A stretch of DNA of 64,000 bases from Campylobacter suis. Lineage in GTDB: Bacteria > Campylobacterota > Campylobacteria > Campylobacterales > Campylobacteraceae. Shown here piece after piece: positions 34,977 to 42,215 of the stretch (within the stretch, counting starts at the first letter, position 1; each line of letters starts with the position of its first letter). The notes beneath the pieces were generated by a model that was not told where the DNA came from, did not search any database, and saw only the letters and a list, made by a program, of their open reading frames with translations. The stretch covers positions 248,001 through 312,000 of the forward strand of contig NZ_CAJHOE010000001.1 of the NCBI RefSeq assembly GCF_905120475.1, written 5' to 3'. The translations under genes and the position numbers were made by a program.

Positions 34977-35934
34977 CTAGTACCTTTATAAATTCTGATT
35001 TTATCGTTTCAAACTCTTGCTTTGAGTACTCTTTTGATATGCAAAAATTTTGCTGACTTTCATTTATGCTGCCCCAGCGCTTAAAACTTGCAAAAAGTGA
35101 GTTTCCAAAAAATGAAAAAGTGGGTGTATTTACCGCTGCTGCAAGGTGCATTGGACCAGTTGAGGTGCTTACAAAAAGTCTAAAATTTGACAAAAGTTTA
35201 CAAAAATCTATCAAATTTAAGTTTGAGCGCCATAAAACAGCATCAAAATCAAGCTTTGAACTTATATATCTGTAAGCACTATCATCGTCTGGACCAAAGC
35301 TAAAAACAGCCTTTGTGTTTGGTTTTTGACTTGTGATTTTAGCAAGTAAGATATAATCATCAAGGCTTAAATTTCCATCACTGCTACCGCCAAACCCTGG
35401 GTGAAAAGCAACGATATTAAGTCCATTTTCTATCTTGTTCTCATCTAAAAAACTCTGAAAAACAGCCATTTTTTCAAGTTCGCTAAATTCTAAAACCGGT
35501 CTTTTAAAATCTGGCGAAATTTCACTAAAAACTGAGCGTAAAAGCTCGATATTATACTCAAACTCGCGCATTTTTACTTCACTTCTGCGTTGTCTTATAC
35601 GGATATTTGCAAAAATTTGAGCTATTTTTGTGGCTGGTGCTACTCGTTTTTTTACCCCAGCTAAAAGCAGAGCAAGCGCTAGTTTTGTATCTGTAAAGGC
35701 GCTAATAGCAATATCAAATCGTCCTTGTTTTATCTTTTTTGATAGTGCAAAAATGCTCTCTTCATAAAGTAAAACTTCATCGATGAAGTCGATATTTTTA
35801 GCAAATTCATAATTTACTTTTGAAACTAGCACCGAAATTTTTGCATCTAAAATTTGCTCTTTTGCTAGCTTTATCATAGGTAAAGCCAGCACAAAGTCGC
35901 CGATCTTATCGTGTCTGGTTATGAGTATGTTCAT
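34969..35934 (-). CDS. Heptosyltransferase family (GT9) glycosyltransferase
   Basis: 321 residues. RHDKIGDFVLALPMIKLAK at the start and VSTSTGPMHLAAAVN near 250 are the two GT9 hallmarks. Sequence differs from WaaC and WaaF, so it may be a third heptosyltransferase (WaaQ-like) or transfer another sugar. It overlaps the GT2 gene upstream by 29 bases and the glycosidase-like gene by 8. Confidence 0.88.
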   Translation of the reverse strand: MNILITRHDKIGDFVLALPMIKLAKEQILDAKISVLVSKVNYEFAKNIDFIDEVLLYEESIFALSKKIKQGRFDIAISAFTDTKLALALLLAGVKKRVAPATKIAQIFANIRIRQRRSEVKMREFEYNIELLRSVFSEISPDFKRPVLEFSELEKMAVFQSFLDENKIENGLNIVAFHPGFGGSSDGNLSLDDYILLAKITSQKPNTKAVFSFGPDDDSAYRYISSKLDFDAVLWRSNLNLIDFCKLLSNFRLFVSTSTGPMHLAAAVNTPTFSFFGNSLFASFKRWGSINESQQNFCISKEYSKQEFETIKSEFIKVLDA

Positions 35935-36676
35935 TTTTTGCTTCTTGGTTTAGCTCATAAAGTTTGATGTATTTATAAAAATTTGTTACTGCGTGCGAAA
36001 CGGCAATGATAAGACCGACATAGCCGTCTAAAAAGCCTTTTTTAAATATATAGGTCTTAAAAAAAGAGTACGCAGCGTTCAAAAAAGCTTTGGCTGGACT
36101 GGAGTGCTTTTTGCCTGCGTTATTTTTGGCAAAGAGCGTTGAGTAGGTGTTTGCTTTTTGGACAAACTGCTCGATACTAGAGTAGCTGTAATGCCTGATG
36201 TTTCCACTCAAAATTTCAGTTCTAAGACCTTGCGTTATGATATCTTCGTGCACATCGTTATCGTTATAGTGTGTGATTTTTTTATTGTATAGGCGTTTTA
36301 TCTTTTGGTTATTCCATCCACAGTATTTTATCTGAATTTCTTTATAAAATGCGATAAAATTTAGCTTATAAACGCAGTTTTCATCAAGCATTTTGTTTTG
36401 TAAAATGCTTCTTAGCTCGCTATCTACGACCTCATCGCTATCGATGATTAGTATCCAGTCATTTTTTGCATAGCTTGCAGCTTTATTTTTTGTACGCCCA
36501 AAGCCCACAAACTCGCCTTGTATCAAATTTACATTTTTATATGAGCTTGCGATTTGTAGTGAGTTGTCGGTAGAGCCGTTATCAAAAACCACGACATCAT
36601 CTAAAAATTCAAGGCTTTTTAGCGTTTTATCAAGAGTTTTTTCGTTATTTTTGACCAAGACTACGCCACTTATCAT
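35906..36676 (-). CDS. GT2 glycosyltransferase, WaaE-like
   Basis: 256 residues. GVVLVKNNEKTLDKTLKSL, VFDNGSTDNS and the metal-binding IIDSDE define a GT-A family 2 enzyme; GRTKNKAASYAKNDW and HEDIITQG fit the WaaE/KdtX subgroup, which adds glucose to the inner-core heptose. Cytoplasmic with a hydrophobic patch near 215-235. ATGA overlap with the deacetylase gene upstream. Confidence 0.88.
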   Translation of the reverse strand: MISGVVLVKNNEKTLDKTLKSLEFLDDVVVFDNGSTDNSLQIASSYKNVNLIQGEFVGFGRTKNKAASYAKNDWILIIDSDEVVDSELRSILQNKMLDENCVYKLNFIAFYKEIQIKYCGWNNQKIKRLYNKKITHYNDNDVHEDIITQGLRTEILSGNIRHYSYSSIEQFVQKANTYSTLFAKNNAGKKHSSPAKAFLNAAYSFFKTYIFKKGFLDGYVGLIIAVSHAVTNFYKYIKLYELNQEAKNEHTHNQTR

Positions 36677-37398
36677 TTTTTAAGTATCCTTTTTATAAAT
36701 GCTTTTAGTCTGTATTTTAACATTGATAATGGTTTAAATATCGCGTCTGGTGAGCTTAGTGCATCGCCATTTATTCTGTATATTACGCCATTTATGCCAT
36801 TAAAATCAGCCTGAATCGCATTGCCGATACGAAAAGCGTATTTGTAATGCTTTTTTGTAAATTTTAAAACTTCATCGTTATATTTACCGTATGGAAAAAA
36901 CAAACTATCTACCCTTATGCCTAGCTTGTTTTCTAAAATTTCTTTTGAGCCACGAATTTCGCTATCTAAATCGACACCATCGTTGGTTAAAACTACATGA
37001 GAGTGCGAATGTGAGGCGATTTGAACAAGGCCACTGTCTATCATCTCTTTTAGCTCTTTATAGGTGCAAAATGTTGCTTTTTTAAAATTTTCAAAAAGAT
37101 CGTTGTGTTCAAAACTTAGCCGTTCGTTTGATGGAGTTTGTGTGTCATCTAGTATAAATTTGCTAGGGACTGCGAGTGTGGCTTTTAGGTTGTATTTTTT
37201 TAGAAGCGGGAAAACAAGTAGGTAAAAGTCTGCATAAGCATCATCAAATGTGATGTGGACACACTTTCCTTGCACGCTTTCTCCCGCGAAAATAGTTGTG
37301 AAATTTTGTTTTATGTGTTTTAAATGTTGCTCAAAAATTTCAGCATCATTAGAGCACCTGTCGCTATTTAGATGATGATACATTATGCTTATTAGCAC
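36673..37398 (-). CDS. Polysaccharide deacetylase (NodB type)
   Basis: 241 residues. Motif 1 HITFDDAYADF holds the catalytic Asp and metal Asp, motif 2 is SHSHSH (H-x3-H region), and FFPYGKYND is motif 3. These carbohydrate esterase 4 enzymes remove N-acetyl groups from amino sugars. No signal peptide, so it would act in the cytoplasm on a nucleotide sugar or a core intermediate. Placed between an LPS kinase and a WaaE-like transferase with overlaps on both sides. Confidence 0.9.
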   Translation of the reverse strand: MLISIMYHHLNSDRCSNDAEIFEQHLKHIKQNFTTIFAGESVQGKCVHITFDDAYADFYLLVFPLLKKYNLKATLAVPSKFILDDTQTPSNERLSFEHNDLFENFKKATFCTYKELKEMIDSGLVQIASHSHSHVVLTNDGVDLDSEIRGSKEILENKLGIRVDSLFFPYGKYNDEVLKFTKKHYKYAFRIGNAIQADFNGINGVIYRINGDALSSPDAIFKPLSMLKYRLKAFIKRILKK

Positions 37399-38129
37399 TT
37401 TTGTCCTTTTAGTCGTTTTTTTAAATTTTTTCTTGCCTTTAGTCTATGCGAATACTTCATCGCCATATCGATACATCTGCTCTCATCGGCGTTTGAGAGT
37501 TTTGCGTATTCAACAGCGATAGACTTCATATCCTCATCTGTAGCCCAAAGCATAGAGAAATTTTTAAGTCTATCTTTTAGCTTTAGTTTTTTAAATTTCA
37601 TTCTATTTATATCAACTACCTTAAACTCGTATCGGTCGCCACTTTGTTTTATCAAGATGTTTCCAGGGCTGTAGTCAAGATGTAAAATTTCTTGCTCGTG
37701 AAGTGCATATGTAAATGCTACAAATTGTTTTAAAATGCTATCTTTGTTTAAAAACTCATCGTCTAGTAAAACTTCTCTTATAGTAAAATCATATGCAAAA
37801 TTTTCACTTACAAAAAAACTCTCACAAAGTAATTTATGTTCGTAAAACTCGATATATCCGATAGGTTTTGGTGTGAAATTTTCAATCCTTAAGGCATGCT
37901 CGTATGACTTTTGTGCTTTTGTTTTTTTGCCAAAAAAGTATAAAATTTTATTAAAAATGTTTGGAATTTTAAAACTTTTTACAACCACTTCTGTATCATT
38001 TTGGCTGATGAGTTTTATCTCGTTTCGTACTTTATGTAGCGAGTTTTGCGAGCTTTTAAACTTATCTTTTATATCTAGCAAAAACTCTTTTAGCCAGTTA
38101 AAATTCTCATTTAGGGTAAATTTATACAT
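37392..38129 (-). CDS. LPS core kinase (WaaP/Kdo kinase-like)
   Basis: 245 residues with a protein-kinase-like fold: catalytic loop HLDYSPGNILI (H-x-D-x4-N) near residue 157 and a metal site VVDINRMKF near 183; the ATP-site lysine is probably in VVVKSFK. Belongs with LPS kinases that phosphorylate inner-core heptose or Kdo. Overlaps neighbours by 7 and 8 bases, so it is translated with the LOS genes. Confidence 0.87.
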   Translation of the reverse strand: MYKFTLNENFNWLKEFLLDIKDKFKSSQNSLHKVRNEIKLISQNDTEVVVKSFKIPNIFNKILYFFGKKTKAQKSYEHALRIENFTPKPIGYIEFYEHKLLCESFFVSENFAYDFTIREVLLDDEFLNKDSILKQFVAFTYALHEQEILHLDYSPGNILIKQSGDRYEFKVVDINRMKFKKLKLKDRLKNFSMLWATDEDMKSIAVEYAKLSNADESRCIDMAMKYSHRLKARKNLKKRLKGQKC

Positions 38130-39159
38130 TATCTTGCTCTAGTACTTTGCTTATAAAATCATCTAGATTTTGTTTTATTTCACTAAAATTAATATCTTGA
38201 GTGCAGTGTCGTAGTCCAAAACTATCAAACTCTTCTGGTTCTTTCAGTTTGTAGGCTATGCCATAAATTATATCATTTTCAGGTTGAACATATAGTGGGT
38301 GAGTGTGTGTAAAAACGCAAAAGGTTGGTGTTTTTAGACTAAAAGATAGATGTAATAACCCAGTATCTGGAACTATAAAAAAAGTAGAGTGTTTAATAAA
38401 TATAGCTATCTCATCTATTGATTTTATGCCAAGCTTTACAAATTTTATACCATTTGGTTCTAGATAGTCGTTTATTAATCTTTCTTGTAAAAACTCTTGA
38501 CCAGGATTGGCAACGATTATTGGCTTAAAGCCATAATGATGATTTAAATATTTTACAATTTCATAAGTTTTATGTATGTCTAGTATTTTTTCTAGCCCAC
38601 CAGAACCTAGCGAAAGTAGGTAAAATTTATCTTTTTTTAAATTTTTAACCTCACTTAAAATGCGGTTTTGCACTTTTGAATTTATAAAAAACTCAGGGTC
38701 TACACTCATATCTTGTCTGTCTAGATTAAGCTTTGAGAGTCCTTGAAAAAGCCTTGATGTAAAATGTGCTTCGTTGTTAAATTTATAAGGTAACTTAGAC
38801 GGTTCTTTTGCTATGATATACTTGCTAAGCGATAGCTTAGCCATGCTTCTTGATGAGCTGCCATTATATAAATCAATAACTATATCAAATTTTTCAATAA
38901 TTATCTTAATCTGTGTAGATATCTTGCTATAAAGATATTTTATATAATTTGTTTTTTTTCGATTCATTACTATAATATGATTTATGTTTGGATTGTTATA
39001 AAGAACATCATAGCCTATTTTATCAACAATAACAGTTATATTTGCATTTGGATATTTTTTTTTGATACTTCTTAAAATGGGCGTTCTAAATAGCACATCT
39101 CCAAAAAGACCAAGCATAATAATGCAAATTTTTACATCTTTTTTTTCTAGAAACTCCAT
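38122..39159 (-). CDS. Heptosyltransferase family (GT9) glycosyltransferase
   Basis: 345 residues. IIMLGLFGDVLFRTPILRSI at the start and FIVPDTGLLHLSFSLKTP near 290 are GT9 motifs. A fourth GT9 gene of the locus. Coding sequence appears more AT-rich, with more Ile, Asn and Lys, than its neighbours, which hints at separate ancestry. Acceptor unknown. Confidence 0.86.
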   Translation of the reverse strand: MEFLEKKDVKICIIMLGLFGDVLFRTPILRSIKKKYPNANITVIVDKIGYDVLYNNPNINHIIVMNRKKTNYIKYLYSKISTQIKIIIEKFDIVIDLYNGSSSRSMAKLSLSKYIIAKEPSKLPYKFNNEAHFTSRLFQGLSKLNLDRQDMSVDPEFFINSKVQNRILSEVKNLKKDKFYLLSLGSGGLEKILDIHKTYEIVKYLNHHYGFKPIIVANPGQEFLQERLINDYLEPNGIKFVKLGIKSIDEIAIFIKHSTFFIVPDTGLLHLSFSLKTPTFCVFTHTHPLYVQPENDIIYGIAYKLKEPEEFDSFGLRHCTQDINFSEIKQNLDDFISKVLEQDNV

Positions 39160-39213
39160 TTTTGTTCCTTAAATTTGTATATAGATTTTAGCTAAAATGA
39201 GCTTAAAAAGGTT

Positions 39214-39975
39214 TTACTTGCTAATAAGATGTCTGCTAAAAATTGTCTTTAACAAGCGATACCATAAGCCACGCAGTATGTAGGCTACACCGCCGAATTT
39301 TCGCATTCTTTGCTTTCTAGCGCGTGATTTTTTCTTGCCTAAAGTCACGCGTTCTTTCTCAATTGATGAGTTTGTTCCATCTATATCACTAGTTTCTATA
39401 ATGTTTTTATTTAAACCATAAATGTTTAAACCGCATAATTTATAAAATTGTAGCCAACAATCAGCTTCCAAAATAAGTGGAGTATTTGCTTTTAACATCT
39501 TTTTTGCAGCAGCATTTGTTATTATATAGCCGTAGGTTCCAGTACCTGCTACAAATTTATATAGAGTAATCTCTTTATTAATTTTGATATTAAAATTTTT
39601 AAAACTATTAACCATATACATTAGGCAAACTAGTTCGTAATTTTGTTTGGTTTGCAAAAAAACTTGTAATATATTAAGATAGTTTCTAAATTCAGAATTA
39701 AATACGGTATCATCTTCTAAGATAAGAGCGTAAGGTATATTTTCATCGACTATTTTTTGATAAATTTTAAGATGACTTAGCGCACAGCCCACTTCGCCTT
39801 TTGTAATGAAACAATTATCGTAATCATATACGCTTTTTCTAAGCTCATCTTCGCTTAGCCCCCTTCCATAAATACCTTCAATAAATTCATAATCAAGTCC
39901 GATAGGCTCAAATGTTTTGATAAATTTTTCTTTTTTTTCTATATCTTTTTTTAGGTTTATAACGAAAATTTTCAC
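39214..39975 (-). CDS. GT25 family LOS glycosyltransferase
   Basis: 253 residues. IFVINLKKDIEKKEKF at the start, GEVGCALSHLKIYQKI near 85 and YALILEDDTVF near 105 are the signatures of the LgtB/LpsA family (beta-1,4-galactosyl or related transferases). The C-terminus has a basic stretch (KKKSRARKQRMRK) probably contacting the membrane. First gene of the ten-gene minus-strand operon. Confidence 0.88.
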   Translation of the reverse strand: MKIFVINLKKDIEKKEKFIKTFEPIGLDYEFIEGIYGRGLSEDELRKSVYDYDNCFITKGEVGCALSHLKIYQKIVDENIPYALILEDDTVFNSEFRNYLNILQVFLQTKQNYELVCLMYMVNSFKNFNIKINKEITLYKFVAGTGTYGYIITNAAAKKMLKANTPLILEADCWLQFYKLCGLNIYGLNKNIIETSDIDGTNSSIEKERVTLGKKKSRARKQRMRKFGGVAYILRGLWYRLLKTIFSRHLISK

Positions 39976-40008
39976 TTTTTATTTTCCTTTTTATTTTATT
40001 TGAAAATT

Positions 40009-40014
40009 ATTTTA
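40009..40014 (-). promoter_or_regulatory. -10 box of the LOS operon
   Basis: Minus-strand GCTAAAAT, 34 bases before the GT25 ATG (39975), with AAAAGGAAAA after it. The opposite promoter for the GT4 gene lies 24 bases away. Confidence 0.45.
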
Positions 40015-40037
40015 GCTAAATTTATCTAAGCATTATG

Positions 40038-40043
40038 TAAAAT
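40038..40043 (+). promoter_or_regulatory. -10 box of the divergent GT4 gene
   Basis: TAAAAT preceded by TG one base away, 25 bases before ATG 40068; GAGG ribosome binding site at 40058-40062. Confidence 0.45.
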
Positions 40044-40067
40044 AATTCAGGTATTAAAGAGGAAAAT

Positions 40068-41117
40068 ATGGCTAAAATTTTAGAGCTTTGTCTATCACCT
40101 GATCTTGGTGGACTTGAGCTATATATGAAAAATGCGACTAAAAATTTAAACTCAACTGCTGTAATAGGCAAAAACTCAAAGCTTAAGGTAGCTTTTGAGG
40201 CTGAAAATTTGGCATTTTATGAGATGGACAGGTTTGCGGTTTTTCATCTTGCTGGTATTATCGATAGTCAAAATATTGATGTCTTACATATCCACTGGAC
40301 AAAAGACATTTTAACTGCTGTTTTAGCAAAAAAACTATCACGCAAAAAACCAAAGATAGTCCAAACCAGACACATGCATATGACGCGATTTAAGAGCGAT
40401 TTTTACCATAAATTTTTATATAAAAATATCGATATGATTATCGCAGTTACTGAGCTTTTGCAAGAGCAGATAAATAAATTTATCCCAAGCAATATACGAC
40501 CAAAGGTAAAGGTTTGCTACCTTGGCGTAAAAGAGATAGTGCCGCTTGATAAAGATAAAAAGCTTGAGTTAAGGGACAGTTTGGGGCTTGAAAGTGAGTT
40601 TGTAGTAGGCATAGTTGGTAGAGTCGAAGGGGCAAAAGGGCAACACATCGTTTTAAATGCTGCTAAAATTTTAAGAGATTTTAATATAAATTTGCGTGTA
40701 TTAGTCGTTGGTGGATGCATGGATGAGAGATACTTAAATGCCCTTAAAGGGGTGTACAAGGATGATATATTTCTTGGACATGTTCAAAATGCAAGCGAAT
40801 ATATGCAAATTTGTGATTGTGTCGTACTGGCTACAAAAAAAGAGACTTTCGGGCTTGTTTTGGCTGAGGCTATGCGAGCTGGTGTGTGTGTTTTAGCTAG
40901 CGATAGCGGAGGGCCTCTTGAGATTATAGATGATGGCAAAAATGGGCTTTTGTTTGAAGCGTTTAATAGCAAGGATCTTGCCAGAAAACTAAAGCTTGTT
41001 ATAGATGATGAGAATTTTAGACAGACGCTAGCTAGAAATGGTAAGGAAAAAGCAGATAATAAATTTAACGAAACCACGCATTTTGCAGAGCTTGCAACTA
41101 TGTTAAACGAAATTTAA
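40068..41117 (+). CDS. GT4 family glycosyltransferase
   Basis: 349 residues, GT-B fold. N-terminal LSPDLGGLELYM, middle VVGIVGRVEGAKGQHIVL, and the donor-site motif KETFGLVLAEAMRAGVCVLA with ESGG-like SDSGGPLEII are typical of retaining GT4 enzymes (alpha-hexosyl or HexNAc transfer). The only plus-strand gene inside the LOS locus; its stop overlaps the convergent waaC by 4 bases. Confidence 0.88.
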   Translation: MAKILELCLSPDLGGLELYMKNATKNLNSTAVIGKNSKLKVAFEAENLAFYEMDRFAVFHLAGIIDSQNIDVLHIHWTKDILTAVLAKKLSRKKPKIVQTRHMHMTRFKSDFYHKFLYKNIDMIIAVTELLQEQINKFIPSNIRPKVKVCYLGVKEIVPLDKDKKLELRDSLGLESEFVVGIVGRVEGAKGQHIVLNAAKILRDFNINLRVLVVGGCMDERYLNALKGVYKDDIFLGHVQNASEYMQICDCVVLATKKETFGLVLAEAMRAGVCVLASDSGGPLEIIDDGKNGLLFEAFNSKDLARKLKLVIDDENFRQTLARNGKEKADNKFNETTHFAELATMLNEI

Positions 41118-42079
41118 GACAAGAGCTTTTTTGCTGTTTGTATAATGCTTTGCGGTAAGATTTCTTTTATGCAAAGGTCATTTTTATCTATTTTTTTGGC
41201 ATCTATTTTCTTGCCAGCGTCAATGACTAAATTTTGGCTTGTAGCATAGGCATTTCTATGGCTTGGACGATTTCCAAAAAGTGTTATGGAAGCGACATTT
41301 TGCGCCCAAGCGATGTGAGTAACCCCGCTATCATTACCGATAACTAGATCGCAGCCATTTATAAAGCCCACAAGTTGATTTAGACTCATCTTATCAAGTA
41401 GTCTAGCGTGTGTTTCTTGCGTAAGAGCAAGTGCTTTAACGCGCTCTTTTTCATTTGCGTAGCAGACTAAAATTTCATACTCACCAAGCCCTAAGATAAC
41501 ATCTTTAAACTTATCATAACATTTATCAGCTTCGCTTGCAAATGGTGCTATGAGTATGCGTTTTGGTGAGTTTTCTTGCTGTTTTGTATAGTTTTTTAGG
41601 CATGGGCTTTTGGTTAAAATTTCTTTTTTTAAGAAGTTAAAATTTAGCGCAAAAGATGCGAGTTTTAGGTTTCTTAATATAATATTTTCATTATAATCGC
41701 ATGTAAGTTTAGTCGCGTAAAAAAGGCTAGCCAGCGGCTCTTTTATGCTTTTTTTATCAAATCCATAGCTATTTTTACTAAGCAATTTTGTAATGATGGC
41801 TGATTTTATCAGTCCTTGTAGGTCTATAGCAACATCAAATTTACCAAGTGAGCGCACTATGTGAAAAGTTTTTTTAAATTTTTTATCTTTTAGCGGAACT
41901 AAAACAAGGCGGTCTATATGCTCGTGCCCATCTAAAATTTCACCAAATTTTTCATCAGCTATCCATGTGATTTTAACATTTAAAAGATTTCTTTTTATAA
42001 ATTGTAAAACTATGCAAGAGTGCACAATATCGCCGATGGCAGATAGTCTAACGATGGCGATATTAAGAGTTTTATTCAT
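41114..42079 (-). CDS. waaC: LPS heptosyltransferase I
   Basis: Adds the first heptose to Kdo. IVRLSAIGDIVHSCIVLQF at the start, IDLQGLIKSAI near 95 and VIGNDSGVTHIAWAQN near 255 match WaaC. 321 residues. It marks the far end of the LOS locus; in C. jejuni waaC and htrB are adjacent, whereas here nine genes lie between them. Confidence 0.93.
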   Translation of the reverse strand: MNKTLNIAIVRLSAIGDIVHSCIVLQFIKRNLLNVKITWIADEKFGEILDGHEHIDRLVLVPLKDKKFKKTFHIVRSLGKFDVAIDLQGLIKSAIITKLLSKNSYGFDKKSIKEPLASLFYATKLTCDYNENIILRNLKLASFALNFNFLKKEILTKSPCLKNYTKQQENSPKRILIAPFASEADKCYDKFKDVILGLGEYEILVCYANEKERVKALALTQETHARLLDKMSLNQLVGFINGCDLVIGNDSGVTHIAWAQNVASITLFGNRPSHRNAYATSQNLVIDAGKKIDAKKIDKNDLCIKEILPQSIIQTAKKLLS

Positions 42080-42175
42080 TTTTCTCGCTTATAAATTTTG
42101 AAATTTAATCGCATTTTACAAAGATTTTTCTAAAAAAACATTAAATCGCTAAGATTTATTTTAAAATTTTAATCG

Positions 42176-42181
42176 TATAAT
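42176..42181 (+). promoter_or_regulatory. -10 box of ccoI
   Basis: TATAAT preceded by a T/A-rich run. A start site near 42188 leaves only about 7 bases before TTG 42195, but about 28 bases before ATG 42216, which favours the ATG. Confidence 0.5.
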
Positions 42182-42215
42182 TGAAAAAATAAATTTGAAA
42201 GAAAAATGTAATTTT

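Noticed and set aside
42195-42215. TTG start for ccoI seven codons upstream
   Set aside because: It would lie only about seven bases after the predicted transcription start with no room for a ribosome binding site; ATG 42216 fits better.
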